In this document: in pieces, positions 22,890 through 35,277 of the stretch
Position numbering within the stretch: the stretch's first letter is position 1
Layout of the letters: the number at the start of each line of letters is the position of its first letter
Source: Pseudoscleropodium purum
Lineage: Eukaryota > Streptophyta > Bryopsida > Hypnales > Brachytheciaceae
Direction of reading: 5' to 3'
Length of the DNA stretch: 64,000 bases
NCBI GenBank assembly: GCA_963969395.1
Contig: OZ017805.1
Span: forward strand, 682,001-746,000
Notes under the pieces: model-generated
The model's input: only the letters and a program-made list of their open reading frames with translations
Database searches by the model: none
Told to the model about the DNA's origin: nothing
Position numbers and translations under genes: made by a program

Positions 22890-23181
22890 AACCATTGCAC
22901 TTCATTTAACATTTAATTGTTTAAAGATTAAGGGAGTGACCGCGGGGCAGTTTGGGTAGGGCGGTTGGGGGAAATAGGGCCGTCAAAGCGGACGGGGCGG
23001 ACGAGGTGACAGGCGGACGGGGCGGTCCCGGCAGACACTACTTCCGCGGGGACCGCGAATGTCACCGGACGCTACTTCCGTGGGGACTGTGAATATCAGC
23101 GGACGCTGCTTCCGTAGGGACCGCGAATGTCAGCGGACGCTGCGGACACAGCGTCCGCGTCCGGACGTCGTGCCAACCCTG
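22890..23181. repeat. Copy B kinase-side terminus
   Basis: Same as 3377-3540 in inverse orientation, but longer: the word CGGACGCT-ACTTCCG-GGGACCGCGAATGTCA appears about three times in tandem here and once or twice in A and C, so the subterminal array expands and contracts. Confidence 0.82.
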
Positions 23182-23189
23182 ACCACCAC

Positions 23190-23655
23190 CATGACAACTA
23201 ATAACCTATTCCGGTACTAGTCTTTCCGTTCTCTTCCTATCTCGGTTGCTAACTCACCACTCTTTCTCTCAACTATATGTTTAGCAAGTTCAACAAGCAA
23301 AGAGGGAGAAAAAGAGGAGTAATGGTGGGTTTCAGTACCCAGCGCGCGACCGATAGTTCTCGGTCGAGAACGGGAGATGACCATTCCCTTAATAGTCTCC
23401 TAGTTTTTTAGATCAAAAGTCTAGAATGTAGGTTTGGAGAATTCGATACTTTTCCAGATTTTGGATCCATATCGGATTTGTTTCCGTACCATTACTAATT
23501 GTTTTAGCAACCCAGAAACTGACTATTTCTATTATAGTCGTAGTGTAGCGGAAATCTCTACAATTTACCAAAAAGAATGAAACTTGCAAGTCTATCTAAT
23601 CCAAATTCTAGACTAACTTAACCAATTTTGAGTTTTCGTACTCCCAAAGGAGTCA
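23190..23655 (-). repeat. Inverted repeat arm 1 (LTR-like or promoter segment)
   Basis: About 460 bp that match 27762-28223 in inverse orientation at roughly 75-80 percent by eye. On the reverse strand it starts TGGGAGTACGAAAACTC and leads into an ATG at 23192-23194, as arm 2 does at 28224. Copy B lies just after this ATG (ATG GTG GTG GT, then the element end). Confidence 0.75.
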
Positions 23656-24400
23656 TCAATGAAAACCATATTCTCTTTGCTAAATGTCGTCCTATCATTT
23701 AGATTAAAGAACAAGTGGTCTCCCATCACTTTGAACATAAGAAGCTTGTATTCATTTCCACTTAGTGTAAGAAATTTCCTTTCAAAAACTTCTATTGTTT
23801 GGCATTTATCCTACCCAAGGATGTTGAAGGGCAGTCTTTGATTCTGGAACAAGAATTAGGCTACTAGCTCTACCATCTTCTTATACATGGAACTCTAGAT
23901 TACAATATAATGAATGGTCTTAGACAACTTGTCTAAGAATTTCCTCACGTTAGGACGCACGTACATGGCTTTGGCCCTAATGACAATGGGAATCTTATCA
24001 CTAAAAATATTGCCATTGGCCGTGTGTGTTTGTTTTTCTTTAACAAAGGACCTAGAGAGGCATTGACAAAGCACTCCATTCAATTCCAATACGACGTTCA
24101 ACCACTTCAGTTGCATTTGAGGAACTAAGGAGGAGACGCATTAGGATATAATGTCTCTATGGCCTTCTAACACTACTTGATCAAAACATAACACAAGACA
24201 ATGTAGTTACCTATTGAAATACAAAATAGGGAGATCCATTTAGCGGAAAAAAGCATTGAACCCCACTAAACGACTTGAGAACCCCTCCATTAAGTGATTG
24301 TTTGAAAGCCAACGGATGGTGCACCCCTCTAAGTTCTTTAGGCTAGGACAAACATGGAGATGTTAGCTCATTAGACAAAAGTCTATTGAACATGTGTCAC
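23656..24400 (-). pseudogene. Decayed coding sequence, unrecognised
   Basis: Reverse-strand frames have protein-like composition, for example WLNVVLELNGVLCQC and KFLTLSGNEYKLLMFKVMG, and are broken by several stops, mostly TAG. A stretch at about 24300-24340 (LKNLEGCTIRWLSNNHL) is faintly leucine-rich-repeat-like, but one unit is not enough to call it. Confidence 0.4.
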
Positions 24401-24499
24401 CAAAATTTATTCAAAATAATTTATGGTACATTTTGGTAGATTGGTAGTTGAGCACTAGCCGGATCTATACAAGTGTTAACTACAATTTGTTTCGAAATC

Positions 24500-26108
24500 T
24501 ACACTGTGCGACAATACGGAGCCATACATGGGCAGTTCATCAACACGGGATGTTTAGAAACTATCCACTTCATTATGTAAACTAGAATGTATGGATATAA
24601 ACATCTCTCATTAATAAACGAAAATAGGATAAAAATTAGAAAAGCATCTATCACACATTCGGTTGACTCAAGTATAATTATAGGGGTCCGAGGAAGGATG
24701 TGAGAGTACCTTGTCAAAATCCATGCCCAATGTCTAGTCTTTCAAAATCTCCCCAAACCCAACACTATCATCATCCTTAGTATCTACAGGATTTTGAGAC
24801 CGTATAGGATATTCCACATTTGCAAATGCCGATGGGGGAAGAAGGGGATTTGTTGTAGCCACGTCATCTTGAATCTCTGGAATGGTCTCCTACTGTACTA
24901 AATGCTCTTCTATTTGATTATGCTTGCCTCAAGGATAATCAATTTCTTGTTGAGATTCCCCCAAAACATTTGCGGTACATTGAATCTCAACCAAAGTACT
25001 TGGATCCCCCATCAGAGGGGGAAGAGGAGCTGGATTCCCCATCAAAAGAGGAAGAGGAGAAATTGAATTCTTCATAGGAGGAAGAAGAGGAGGATAAATT
25101 GGATCCTTCATAAGAAGAGGAAGAGGGGCAAGATTATCTTTGCCTTGAAGATAATCCTGAGGGCTTGACTCTATTTGATTCTTAGGAAGGTCCTCAGAAG
25201 GCCCTCCCTCCCTCTACTCGATATGAGTCTTGGCCATTGATGTGGAAATAGCCTTCAATTCAACTAATCTTCGTTTTAATTCTCTATTCTCTTCCTTGAG
25301 AGCCTTTGCCTCCTCTTCTTTCTTCTTCAAGCCGCAAATCTCCTCTTCCATGGCCTTCATCCTTTCCTTCTCCACCTACTCTGCTTCTTTCTTCTCAGCC
25401 TTGTCTTTTTCTCGCTCTGTCTAGAATCTAGTTTTCTTAGGTTCCTCTTTAACTAGCCATAGAGGTATTTCGGATCGCTCAAGAGAGACTCCATTGTATG
25501 CTTCAACGTTGAAAAGAACCCCTTCACATTCACGATCATGCTAGTTTAATCCCAAAGGACCACTTTCTCTTCTTTAGGCCCCCCATAGTCGATGTCTTCT
25601 AAGTCGGGGTAATTCGACTCATCACTGCTGTTATAAACAACTCAACAGGGCATTGGGACAAGGATCTACGTGGGCTCCTTTCCCTTTCTCCTTCTTCCTA
25701 GAGCTTGTGAAGTCGAAGGTGGATCATGACCTTCGACTTGGAAATTGCACGTCATAATCTCCAAACCGCTCTATGAACAATGTCAATGTTCATCCCGAAC
25801 TCATTGATGTCTAGATTGGATTCCTCTAATGCACCTACATTGCCTTCCTCTAAAGGACCTTCAGCTTGCATCTCCTCTAGCTACCTTTCGATGTTCCCAT
25901 CATGTAACAGCTTTGATTCAAAGTTGAGGTCAGGAAAGGCAACAAATTTTGGATGAATGCAGATAGGTAGAAATGACAAATTGTCATGACAGAAGCCCTT
26001 CAAGTTAGTTCTGTTGTTGTGATATTTCGCCATTTCCCAAAACTTTTGGTATACATGCTTGTCAGTAAGGCCATAGTAGTACAGGCCATATAATTGAAAG
26101 ACAAACAA
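24500..26108 (-). pseudogene. Decayed gene with coiled coil, unrecognised
   Basis: From 26108 leftwards the reverse strand reads a Tyr/Trp-rich start (FVFQLYGLYYYGLTDKHV), an acidic linker, then a Glu/Lys/Leu-rich coiled coil (about 25230-25420: MKAMEEEICGLKKKEEEAK and LKEENRELKRRLVELK), then a Pro-rich segment with LPPLMGDP-type repeats (about 24930-25110). At least eight in-frame stops, most of them TAG. The layout of N-terminal domain plus coiled coil resembles the forward-strand pseudogene at 28224-30187, which may be a relative. No family recognised. Confidence 0.45.
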
Positions 26109-26150
26109 ATCTAATAAGTAAGAATTCCAATCCTACATAAGCAGGGTGTA

Positions 26151-26385
26151 TTAAGAGATAGAGAACATTATCTTCAAAGTGAAGATAAATTCATCAAAGA
26201 CTATGAGATGACTAAGAGCACTATAAGATGTCAAGAAGATTGTCCTCAAGGCAAAGATAAAGTCATCAAAGACTATGAGATGACTAAGAGCACTATAAGA
26301 TGTCAAGAAGATTATCCTTAAGGCAAAGATAAAGTCATCAGAGACTAAAAGATGAAGATTATCCTTGAGGTAAAGATAACTCAAT
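26151..26385. repeat. 72-bp tandem repeat, about 3 units, carrying hairpin motifs
   Basis: Units start at about 26191, 26263 and 26335 (TCATCAAAGAC or close) with a 72-bp period. Each contains a half or whole ATTATCYT...AAGATAA hairpin. It separates two blocks of the decayed reverse-strand coding sequence, as an intron might. Confidence 0.8.
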
Positions 26386-27780
26386 GAGAGATGTGAATTT
26401 CTACTTTGATAGCAATAATCAGCTTGGATTCCACATATATGTTGAAAACATTCTCACCAGTCATGGCAAAGCTCTGTAAGATGTCAATATAGAATTCCAT
26501 CTTTAATTCGGTTTGATAGAATCTATACTTTGACTCGCAATTTTTGGAGTAATCCATGTAGTAAGGATTATCCAATGTCACATATTCATCTAAGACTACA
26601 TCTACCTTGATAGGTTCCCTTGCTGCATCTTTCTTGAGTAGGAAGAGGAATGGCACTTTGGCAACAGTGGCATGATTAGTGATACCATTCAATCGCTCGG
26701 CCTTTGTTGGAATGTAGACCAATTTCTTCAAGACAAAGTTCTTTAGATATGTCAATACAAACTCCAAGACCTTCTTTTTGTTGAAGACGTTCCCAACAAT
26801 CTATAATCATGTTTCCAAGGTGAAGATTGAGGGCCTAAGCTGACTTCCCAAAAAATTTAGAAGTAGGTATGCAGTGGGGCCATCACTAGAACTAGGTTTT
26901 GGCTTCATTACTTGCCGATAATCGATTATAGTTAGTGGTATTTTCCTAGCTTGATATTGCCAAAGGGTGCTTGTGCAAAATGCCATGGAAAAGCATTCAT
27001 GACCTTGAATAAAAACATCAACACTTGGGTAGTCGATTTGGTTCTTCATCTTGAAGTATGTCTTGAATAATGGAAGGACATCAAGAAGCCCCTTCTTGAC
27101 ATAGAATGACACTCACCTATGCTTTGCCATGTTTGTCAAATGTTTCCTAGAAAATTTGTTTGGCATCTTTATCAAGAATAAGTCCCATGAAGCGGAAGTA
27201 AAGAGATGAACACGTTTCCAATTCCTCCACTCTGCATCTAGGACCTGTCTTTTCTTATCCATGAATTTCAAGGTTGGATTTATGTCGATGAATTCCTCAA
27301 TGATAACCTTTTTGCGCTTCCTACGCTCAACCCAATCTGCTACAAAGATGTTGTCTTCACAAAGAATTACTGTCCTATGGAAGGACACTTTGGGGTAGTC
27401 CTTCTTGCGATTTGGGGTTCTTCCAAGCAGGTGGATGGCAAACTCTTTCAAATCTTTATCTACAAAGTGCCCCATGTGCTTGAAAAACTCCCTTTTTAGG
27501 GAGGTGGTATTGGGGACAAAGCTCTTTTCAGTATTCAATCTTTCTTTGTCATAGGGTCAATTAAGGCCCCCTCCGAAAGCTTAATAAAGAATTCTTCCTA
27601 CAATTCATAGGTCTTATTGAGCAAGGTGATAATTTCAATTTTGTTCTTCAAATCTAATGTGAGACTCACCTTTGCCTCATCCTTTTTTGGGTTAATATTC
27701 TGGAACCGAAAAATGACAACATCTATGAACTTCTGCAATAGTACTCGGAGATAGAGGGGTGTGGGAGCACAAAAACTCAA
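26386..27780 (-). pseudogene. Decayed long reading frame, unrecognised
   Basis: From 27538 to 26386 one reverse-strand frame holds about 385 codons with only three stops (TGA at 27113-27115; TGA and TAG between 26768 and 26806). The segment 27598-27780 (LYLRVLLQKFIDVVIFRFQ) precedes it in another frame, so there is one frameshift at about 27545. Composition is that of a folded protein (FVADWVERRKRKKVIIEEF, FKTYFKMKNQIDYPSVDVF, LEFVLTYLKNFVLKKLVYI). I do not recognise it. The adjacent LTR-like arm 2 at 27762 may mark an insertion point in it. Confidence 0.5.
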
Positions 27781-28223
27781 ACTAGATAAATTAGTCTAGA
27801 ATTAGAATTAGATAAACTTACAAATTTTATTTTTTGTGGTAATCCCTAGATATTTTCGCTGCACTACAACTATGATAGAAGTAGTTAGTTTTCAAATTGC
27901 TAAAACCGTTAGTAATGTTACAGAAACAAATCTGATACGAATTCGGGATGCAAAAAAGTATCGGATTTCTAAAACCTACGTTCTAGACTTCCGGTCTAAG
28001 AAACTAGGAGATCGTTATGGGAACGATCATCTACCTATTCTTGACCGAGAATTGTCAATCGTGCGCCAAGTACTTAAACCCACCGCCACTTCTCTTTCTC
28101 TCCCTCTCTACTTGCCGAACTTGGTAAACGTATAGTTGAGAGAAAGAGTGGTGAATTAACGACCAAGATAGGAAGAGAACGAAAAGATCAATATCAGAAT
28201 AGGTTCTTAGTTATCGGTGATTC
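27762..28223 (+). repeat. Inverted repeat arm 2 (LTR-like or promoter segment)
   Basis: Partner of 23190-23655. On the plus strand it begins TGGGAGCAC and ends directly at the ATG of the pseudogene at 28224. The TG start and position before a gag-sized coding region suggest an LTR, but I found no second same-orientation copy downstream and no matching duplication, so a duplicated promoter region is equally possible. Confidence 0.7.
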
Positions 28224-30187
28224 ATGGCGGCAGCTACTGATTCGACTGTACGAAAGTCTGGAGTTGTAGCCTAGATGGTTTGGTTGGTTATCCCTTCTGA
28301 TTCGGCTCACCAAGCCTAGTTCGAGGAAGACCTCATGTATATAGGGTGTGTCGGATTGTTAGATAGGTCGTGGAACATGAAGAATGAGGAGATGATTCAC
28401 GAACTCATTTACAGAGTTCCAAACTAGTACAAGTTGACAATGAGAGACCGACCCAAAACTTGGATGGAAGACATCTAGGTTGATGTCTATTTGTTTAAAA
28501 ATAATGGACTCAGACTAACCAGAAGAGCAGATAAGTACGTAGCCGAAAAGTTCCGAAGTCAGGTCCATTCTAAGGAGGGTTTTGCCATTAGTGATTCTAA
28601 GAACGAGAGGCATAGACAGGTATTGAATTTTCTATTTCCAATCTTGTATCCGAAAAAGCCTACCTGGACTAAGGTCACAATGGCCAACACCATTTTCGAG
28701 GCTTTTGAGGACTGGATTGTCCATTGGAGGAGAGTGATTCAAAGAGTAGTGGGCAAACTAGTAGAGCACGTGGAACAGACAAAAGACAGTTCTATCACCC
28801 CGTATTTGTTCCACCTCTATCACCACAAGGAGGTCTTGAGTGTAGAGGAGACAATTTAGTACAACACTGGAGTCAAGATCCTGAAGTATCACCTTACGGA
28901 TGAGTTGGAGAAGGAGGAGAAGGAATCCAAAGAAGAACAACCGGAAGAGGAAGAGAAACTAGTGGATCAGAGACAAAGGAAGTCTATAGATCTGGCTACA
29001 CGAGGGAAGGCGCTAATATTGAAACAGGAGGAACCGATTCCAGATTCGGAACATCTCCAAGAGTTGGAGTTCTTTGAAGCCGGAATCTAGCAGATGTAGC
29101 AGGCCAAACAAATGTATGATGACCTAGAGGATCATATGCTTCTTATTGCGAGCGAACTCAAGGTGGAGTCAGATCAAATTTTGGAGGAGATTCGGAAACG
29201 TCCAAATCTGGAAGAGTTTCGACAAAAGGAGGAACAAATCTAGAAATTGAAGGAAGAAAATGCTAGCCTCAAGTCCCAACTCAAGTGGACGGAAGGGGAG
29301 CTGAACGTGGTGAGACAAAAGGAGACGGAGGCTCTTCGACTCGTCTACAACCTCAAAGAACTCGTCATGATTCTAAAACATATGGTGATCCGAGCTGACA
29401 TTTATATCGCCTAGTTAGAAAAAAAAGGGCACATGACCGGATCAAGGATGGTAAAGATCCTGATCAACTTCGAAGCCCGGATGGGGATTGTTTTAAAGGA
29501 CATGCGCAAATTATTCAGATACCTAGATTTGGAATGGGCCATTGACTTAGAAGGGTTTCCGGAAGTCCCCAAAAGCATATTCTGAGATATTCTAATTCGA
29601 CAAACTCTGATCCAGCAAGCTTTTAGTGGTCCGATTCAACCACAATCGGAAGGACTGAAATGTATCCTCACTCTAATTGTAGGTCCATCAAGCAGTCAAG
29701 CACTAACTCCATCAAGACCAACAATACCAAAGCTGGAGAAAGGGACAAGTGAGAAGTCTGTTTCGGCACAATAAGGGTTTCTATCCCAATTTTTCCACCA
29801 CTTAGAAAAATCATGGCCGAAAAGTTCATAATACTCGGATTGGCTGTTCATGGCAACCTCGACGTACAGATTGGAATGATGACAAATTCAGCCCGATCTC
29901 ATCTATAAGATTTCTCGCATATGCAGTTGTCGACAGCAAAGCGGGATCGTATTGAGATTGAACTGAGTGAGTCCCCACAAGCCAAAGATCCGGAGATTCA
30001 GGAGTCGAAAGAAGAGGTGTTGAAGTTTGAATCCAAGGAAGAGATGGAATCAAAAGACTCACCTCCAAAGGTTTCACGTAAGCCTCAAACCTAGTCATCA
30101 ACAAAGAGTATACCGGTGAAGGCTTTGGTGAAGACTCCGAGTAGTCAAAGTGGGAGCAGCTCGAAGAAGGCACGGCGAGGTAGATAG
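28224..30187 (+). pseudogene. Decayed gene with coiled coil and basic tail; stops almost all TAG
   Basis: One frame runs from ATG 28224 (MAAATDSTVRKSG) to 29774 over 516 codons. The first nine in-frame stops are all TAG (28272, 28317, 28425, 28476, 28857, 29088, 29097, 29241, 29412), then TGA 29583 and TAA 29772. Protein features are TMRDRPKTW, a block TPYLFHLYHHKEVLSVEE, an acidic stretch, and a coiled coil (about 29100-29400, KLKEENASLKSQLKWTEGE). A frameshift near 29740-29810 leads into a Ser/Lys-rich tail ending SSSKKARRGR at 30187. Gln fits most TAG positions. It could be a retrotransposon Gag or a captured plant gene. Confidence 0.6.
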
Positions 30188-31411
30188 ATAATAAGTAGTT
30201 GGGTAGGATTTTCATTCCTGAATGGGATTTCTAAGTGTAGGTCCAGGTAACAGACTGTTTTAGCAGTTCCAATGTTGTAGGGACAGTTGGGCTATGAATG
30301 TTTCGGATATACCGGTTGTTCATTAGTTGGTTGCCTTGATTTTTGGGGTGCCTTTTTGGCTTTTTAGGCATTGACTTTGGCTTTGGTTTTGGCTTTTAAA
30401 GGCAAGCAATTTTGTTGCCCTCTCATTCCATTCTAGCAAATATTTTGTTGTATTCCATTCCTTTCTTTAATCTGAGTCACTTGATGAACATTCTGGCTCC
30501 AACCGTGTATCCGGATTGTGTTGGTCTGTTTGCTTGAAGTGTTGAAATGTGAGAAAGACGGGTGAGGAAGACTCTGGATTTTGGATAACTGGATTGGATT
30601 AAAGGAGTGCTATTGTAATGCTATTAGATACGAGACAAAGGAGCTGCGCGTAGTGCCTTTGAACTACCAAAACGGTAATCAGGTTTCTAGTGAAAAGTAG
30701 TATAAATGTAGATCCAGAATTAGAAACGATTTTGTGTAGAGATTAGTGATCATCAAAAGAAACTCCCACTCACCGCAGTTCTACCAACCTTGGGATCTGT
30801 CTTACACCTAGAAAGATTACCCCCTTGTCAGTTCTGGGTGCCTGAGATCTGTCGTTGTAGTAAGGAGGAGTGAATGCAATTCTGAATGACCTGCATTCTG
30901 GATTAGCCATCCGGAATGACCTGCATTCTGGATCAGCCATCCGGAATATTGTGAGGATCTGGATCTACCTTTTGTGCTAAAACACCTTAATTTCTTGGGT
31001 GTTTATTTGTTTATTTTTACCTATGTAGTGAATAGAGAAAGAGTGGTAAAGTCCCTACCCCTCGAAAGATCAAGAGTAAACCGTCTAATGGTAAAATAGA
31101 AGAATTGAAAACTAGTGTAATGAAAGACGTAACCGGAAACCGAGTGATACCAAATGCAAACTAGAATTCGGATAATAGTTGAATTTGGAAAAAGAGTGAA
31201 AGAGATTAGTTGGTAGAAGAAAAAACGACCATGTAGATATTGAAGTTTGGGAACACATCTGGAATTACCTAGGACGATAATTCGTGTCATCTTACCATGT
31301 TTTCGTGTGTAAAAATATTTACATCTAGACCATGCATGTAACAATGATGTCACATATTTACATCATGATTCAATTAAAGTCTCTAATGAATGAAGAATAA
31401 ACAACTATCAA
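30188..31411. other. Non-coding segment with a 30-bp tandem duplication
   Basis: No credible gene. 30330-30410 is a run of GGCTTTTTAGGC/TTTGGCTTTGG-type repeats. At 30884-30943 a 30-bp unit (GAATGACCTGCATTCTGG...) occurs twice in tandem. Confidence 0.6.
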
Positions 31412-31439
31412 TTTATCTTCGAGTCAAAGATAAAATGGA

Positions 31440-32860
31440 ATGGAAGAACTTACGTTGTATGCGGCCAAATCATGTATTGATCCATTTTTCCTTGACAATG
31501 GCTTTGAGGATAGCTAAGTAAGTCGTTTGGCATTTATCCAAATGGATCTGCATGCACAAATTTGATTCCCCCGTATAAGCTGCCTTTGCTAGAGATGGTT
31601 TGTGGTGTTGTACCACTTTGAGATTTTTCTAAGCTTTGTGGCGTCTCTACTACATACTATGGTTGCTTGCCATGTTTGCAACTCCAATTTCCATTTTTCG
31701 GAGCAGCCTCTAGCTTGGAGATGCTTTGAAGTAGTGATGTTATGTTGGCCATTTATTATGAAGAAGTTTCCGTTTTTCATAGCATCCTAACTAGTGGAAG
31801 GCTCCAAGAGCAACTTCTTCCCTAGTGTAATTGGGATCAGACAAACTTTCTACTGTTACGTGTGATCCCCCATGTGGATGAGCTCCTGTTTCACATCTTC
31901 AACAATTGATTGCTCCAGCTTTTTAAAGACAACATTGATTGATGTTGACCGAAAATGTATTTGGGTGGAAGATAAAGCAATTCTAGTGCTTGTTCCAAAA
32001 TTCACTTTGATAAGCTGCCATAAGTTCAAATTGTTGAACTGGCCTAGAGTCATCTCTGCTCTTAGGTTGAACGTTCATAAGAGCCGAACCAGAACTATTG
32101 GCTGCTATTTGGAAGGCATCTGATGTAGACTTTCACCTCTTTTTTGGTTGCTCCTACATTGCTGGATTAGGAATCTTCTTCTTTTGCGACTAGGCCTAGC
32201 CTTGACCTCTTCTATTGCCCTTGCTTGAGGACCTTCCTTGTCTAGTGGACCTCGTTTCAGTCTGAAGTTCCTACACTTGTTGGACTCTCCTTCAACCACT
32301 TCTTTGCCCCCATCCTATTCTTTACATTGGACATTTTGAATAGCATATTTCTTGAGTCAATGGTGAATGATATTCAATTTCCGTGACTTGATTGCAACTT
32401 CTACCAACACCCACCAGCTGAATTGCTTCATAAAGTCCACCGCCAATGTATCTAAATCAACAAATGTGAAAGCGTTGACAAGTGTTGGATAGTCAAACGC
32501 TCCATATTTGTCAGCTAGATGGAAAATTATTGAGTGGGTGTAGTTGGTCTCTTCACCATCGTCACTAATTGCTCTAAGAGTAATGACAAGGAACTCTCGA
32601 TGATGCTCAATGTGTGCAACCTTTTCATTCAAGTTCCAATTTATCCATATCCCAAAGTCTTTCATTTTTTGCTGCAAATAGACATAGTCTTTAGATTTAT
32701 TGATTGCAAACGTCCATGAATCCACGTGCGGTCTAAATTGCCAGAGATCTCCATATATTTTTTGAAGTTGGAGAAAGAGTGGTTCTTCTCCCTGCCATCT
32801 GTTGAAGGGCTCAATGTAGTGTTGAATTGCTAAATAGTCATATCCTCCTTAGGATTCCAT
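31440..32860 (-). pseudogene. Decayed long reading frame, unrecognised
   Basis: One reverse-strand frame from a likely ATG at 32860 (MES, then TAA) to about 31589, roughly 420 codons with about eight stops and no visible frameshift. N-terminal part: FNRWQGEEPLFLQLQK, DSWTFAINKSKDYVYLQQK, FGIWINWNLNEKVAHIEHH and YGAFDYPTLVNAFTFVDLD. Then a Lys/Arg-rich linker (VKARPSRKRRRFLIQQ) and a C-terminal part LGQFNNLNLWQLIKVNFG. The aromatic-rich N-terminus looks like a folded domain. No family recognised. It may belong to the same decayed element as 26386-27780, with 27762-31411 inserted between. Confidence 0.48.
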
Positions 32861-32904
32861 TTTTTGTTTATTTACAGAAGTACAATTATAGTTAACCATA
32901 TACT

Positions 32905-33562
32905 TATAATTTATCTTCGGATCAAAGATACATTAGGTGTTGAATTTGGGCTGCTTTTTACTTTTGCAAAATCTCATTTAATGTATTGTTATCTTTGACT
33001 CAAAGATAATAGTTTATTTTCACTTTCTTTACTTGAAGATAATATTTTTTATCTCTTATCTTTTGGTGTTTGTTGTGGACTTGAATAGTGTTTTCCTCAA
33101 CAAAATCTTCTAGTTTCCGATTTCCATTTCTTGATTTTTTTTTTGTTGTGTTCTATTATCTTTGAGTCAAGGATAATTTATTATTTTTATTAATGCTTTA
33201 AGTTTTATATCTGAGCTAATGTAGTTCAATTTGTTTGTTATGTATGTTTTGTTATCTTTGACTCAAGGATATTTTGTTAGTTTGAATCTTTGTTTTTGTT
33301 TTTTTTAATGTTATTAGCTTTGTTGTTGTGTGTGGTAGAGTAGTTTATTCTATTTTGTGAAATATTGTGGTTATCTTTGAGTCGAGGATAATGAGAACTA
33401 CCCTAGCAATCCTCCAAGTCTAGTGCTTTATCTTCAAAGCAAAGATAATCATGGCAAAATTAACTTCGAGTCAAAGATGATTATCTTCACTGTAAAGATA
33501 AAATACTAGACTTGGAGGCCTACCAAGTCTATTCTCATTATCCTTGCCTTGAAGATAACCTC
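32905..33562. repeat. Cluster of eight dispersed TTATCTT...AAGATAA hairpins
   Basis: Imperfect palindromes with 7-10 bp arms and 3-7 bp loops, at about 32910, 32988, 33151, 33249, 33369, 33431, 33480 and 33537. The same motif is tandem at 38273-38833 and single at 25133 and 31412. Confidence 0.85.
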
Positions 33563-35277
33563 GACTAATTATTTGCATTGTTTTGAAGTATAAGAAGTCT
33601 GACTTGGAGCTTGTGTTTGCTGTAGAAATCCTAAATACCGTTTAAAACAACAACGTGCTACTACCTCTGTCTCTAACCACTACAGACCAAAGAAATTGTG
33701 AAAAAATAATTTAGAATGCATACACACAAAGTAGCTAAAAGACTCATTTGTTCTTCTACACTAGAAATTAGACCTACAAAAGAGAAGATTCCAGACAAAT
33801 AGAATTGAAATTTACACTTGTCCATTGTAAAAAAAAATTACTCACATATACAAATGCAAATACAAAAATCTAGTACTTAAGCTAAGACAAATAGCAAAAC
33901 TAATACCACGATAGCTAGGATTTTGCAAATGCCAATAAACATCAACTGTAAACAAACCTAAACCCTAAGGCCTCATCATCCAATTTCAAATCATGACACA
34001 TGAAAATATAAGTAACCAATTCAGAATGCAAAATGCAAAAATGACAGAATCAAAGTTCCACGTTGGAATGAATAAAATTCCTAAACCTGCAATTGGAATG
34101 ACAACAATTCAATAAAAAATTGACAAGTAGAGTTTTCTTAACTTCAAGTAGTATAATAGTTGGAGCAGTGGAATGTCGTAGCAATCACTTCCCGAAGTTG
34201 CAGCCCTCACAAAATAGCCAAGTAATATACAACTACAAACATACAAACTACTAAATCAGAACAAAAAATCATCAAAAACAATGAATCAATATAAATGCTT
34301 GCCAGACACACACTTAAGAAGCATCTACAAACATAAGTACATACAAAAACCGCAACAAAACAAAAAACAAGGAAGCACAAGTCACACACCTAACTCGTAA
34401 GCACATACTGCACTAGGCAAGCAAATTTTCCCGCACCACGATTAGCGCACAAGTATCACGCATCGTACACACAAGTATCAGTTTCCACACATCGTGCCAC
34501 ACACCACGCTCCACACATGAATACAAAGCTAGTAGAGAACATGCACAATTATGTACAAACACAAATACAAAAAGAAAGGCATGGAAGGAGCACGCAATTA
34601 CGAAAGTAACAAACATAGGAGGAGAGTGAGCAAACACATAAAAGAAGGAAACAAGAGGTAGGGGCTCACAAGAGAGGGAGATGATTGCCCAACCCTACTC
34701 CTAGAGCCTATCCTAAACCTACTTCAAAAGTACCCAAACCTACACAAACCTACACAACCTACACAAACTTTTTCTGAACCTGCCAAACATATATGAACTT
34801 GCACGAACTACCACAAACCTTCACGAACCTACAAGAACCTACCCTAAAGATCACAAATATCCCCTATTACAAGCCAAATCATTATTTCATCAAAGTTTTA
34901 TTGCCTTTATGTTTAAAATACTTATTATCAATTCTAAGCAGAGCCTTGATCAAAAGTGAACCTATATAATTATTTTACTAGAGAAGGACATATAATGAAT
35001 TTTATAGTTTCATTTATTTTAATTATTTACATGTTTGAGTAATTCAATTTCTATTTTAGCTCCATATTGTCATATATATCCAAATGTCATAAAATTATTG
35101 CATATGAAAGATATTCCTCATCTAAACCTTCTATAAAAAATTTAATCTTAAAATTTTCTTTGTCTCATTCATAGTTGTTTGCTTATAATTTTATTATAAC
35201 CAAAATTTACATATTGGATTTTCTAGAAGAAAATATTGTTTTAGATGATTGACAAGTCTAATTTTTTCAAATGAATT

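Larger units (their letters stand above)
21731..23181 (+). mobile_element. Copy B of the large element, right end
   Basis: Begins with the second copy of the GTTAGAAC target duplication of A, carries the 3' half of the kinase gene and its 3' flank, and ends CCAACCCTG at 23181. The remainder of B lies left of the copia element, off the window. The 8 bases after its end, ACCACCAC (23182-23189), should be its target duplication. Confidence 0.85.

Noticed and set aside
24300..24340. Leucine-rich-repeat gene
   Set aside because: A single weak LxxL-like unit in a decayed stretch; no second unit in register.
28224..30187. Alternative genetic code with TAG read as Gln
   Set aside because: Intact-looking genes in the same window (20410-21216, 19921-20409) end in TAG, and CHG-methylation decay explains the pattern without a new code.
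34207..34637. Reverse-strand frames with Cys/Val/Phe-rich peptides near 34.2-34.6 kb
   Set aside because: They come from ACAC/CACA-rich simple sequence and have no membrane-protein-like regularity.
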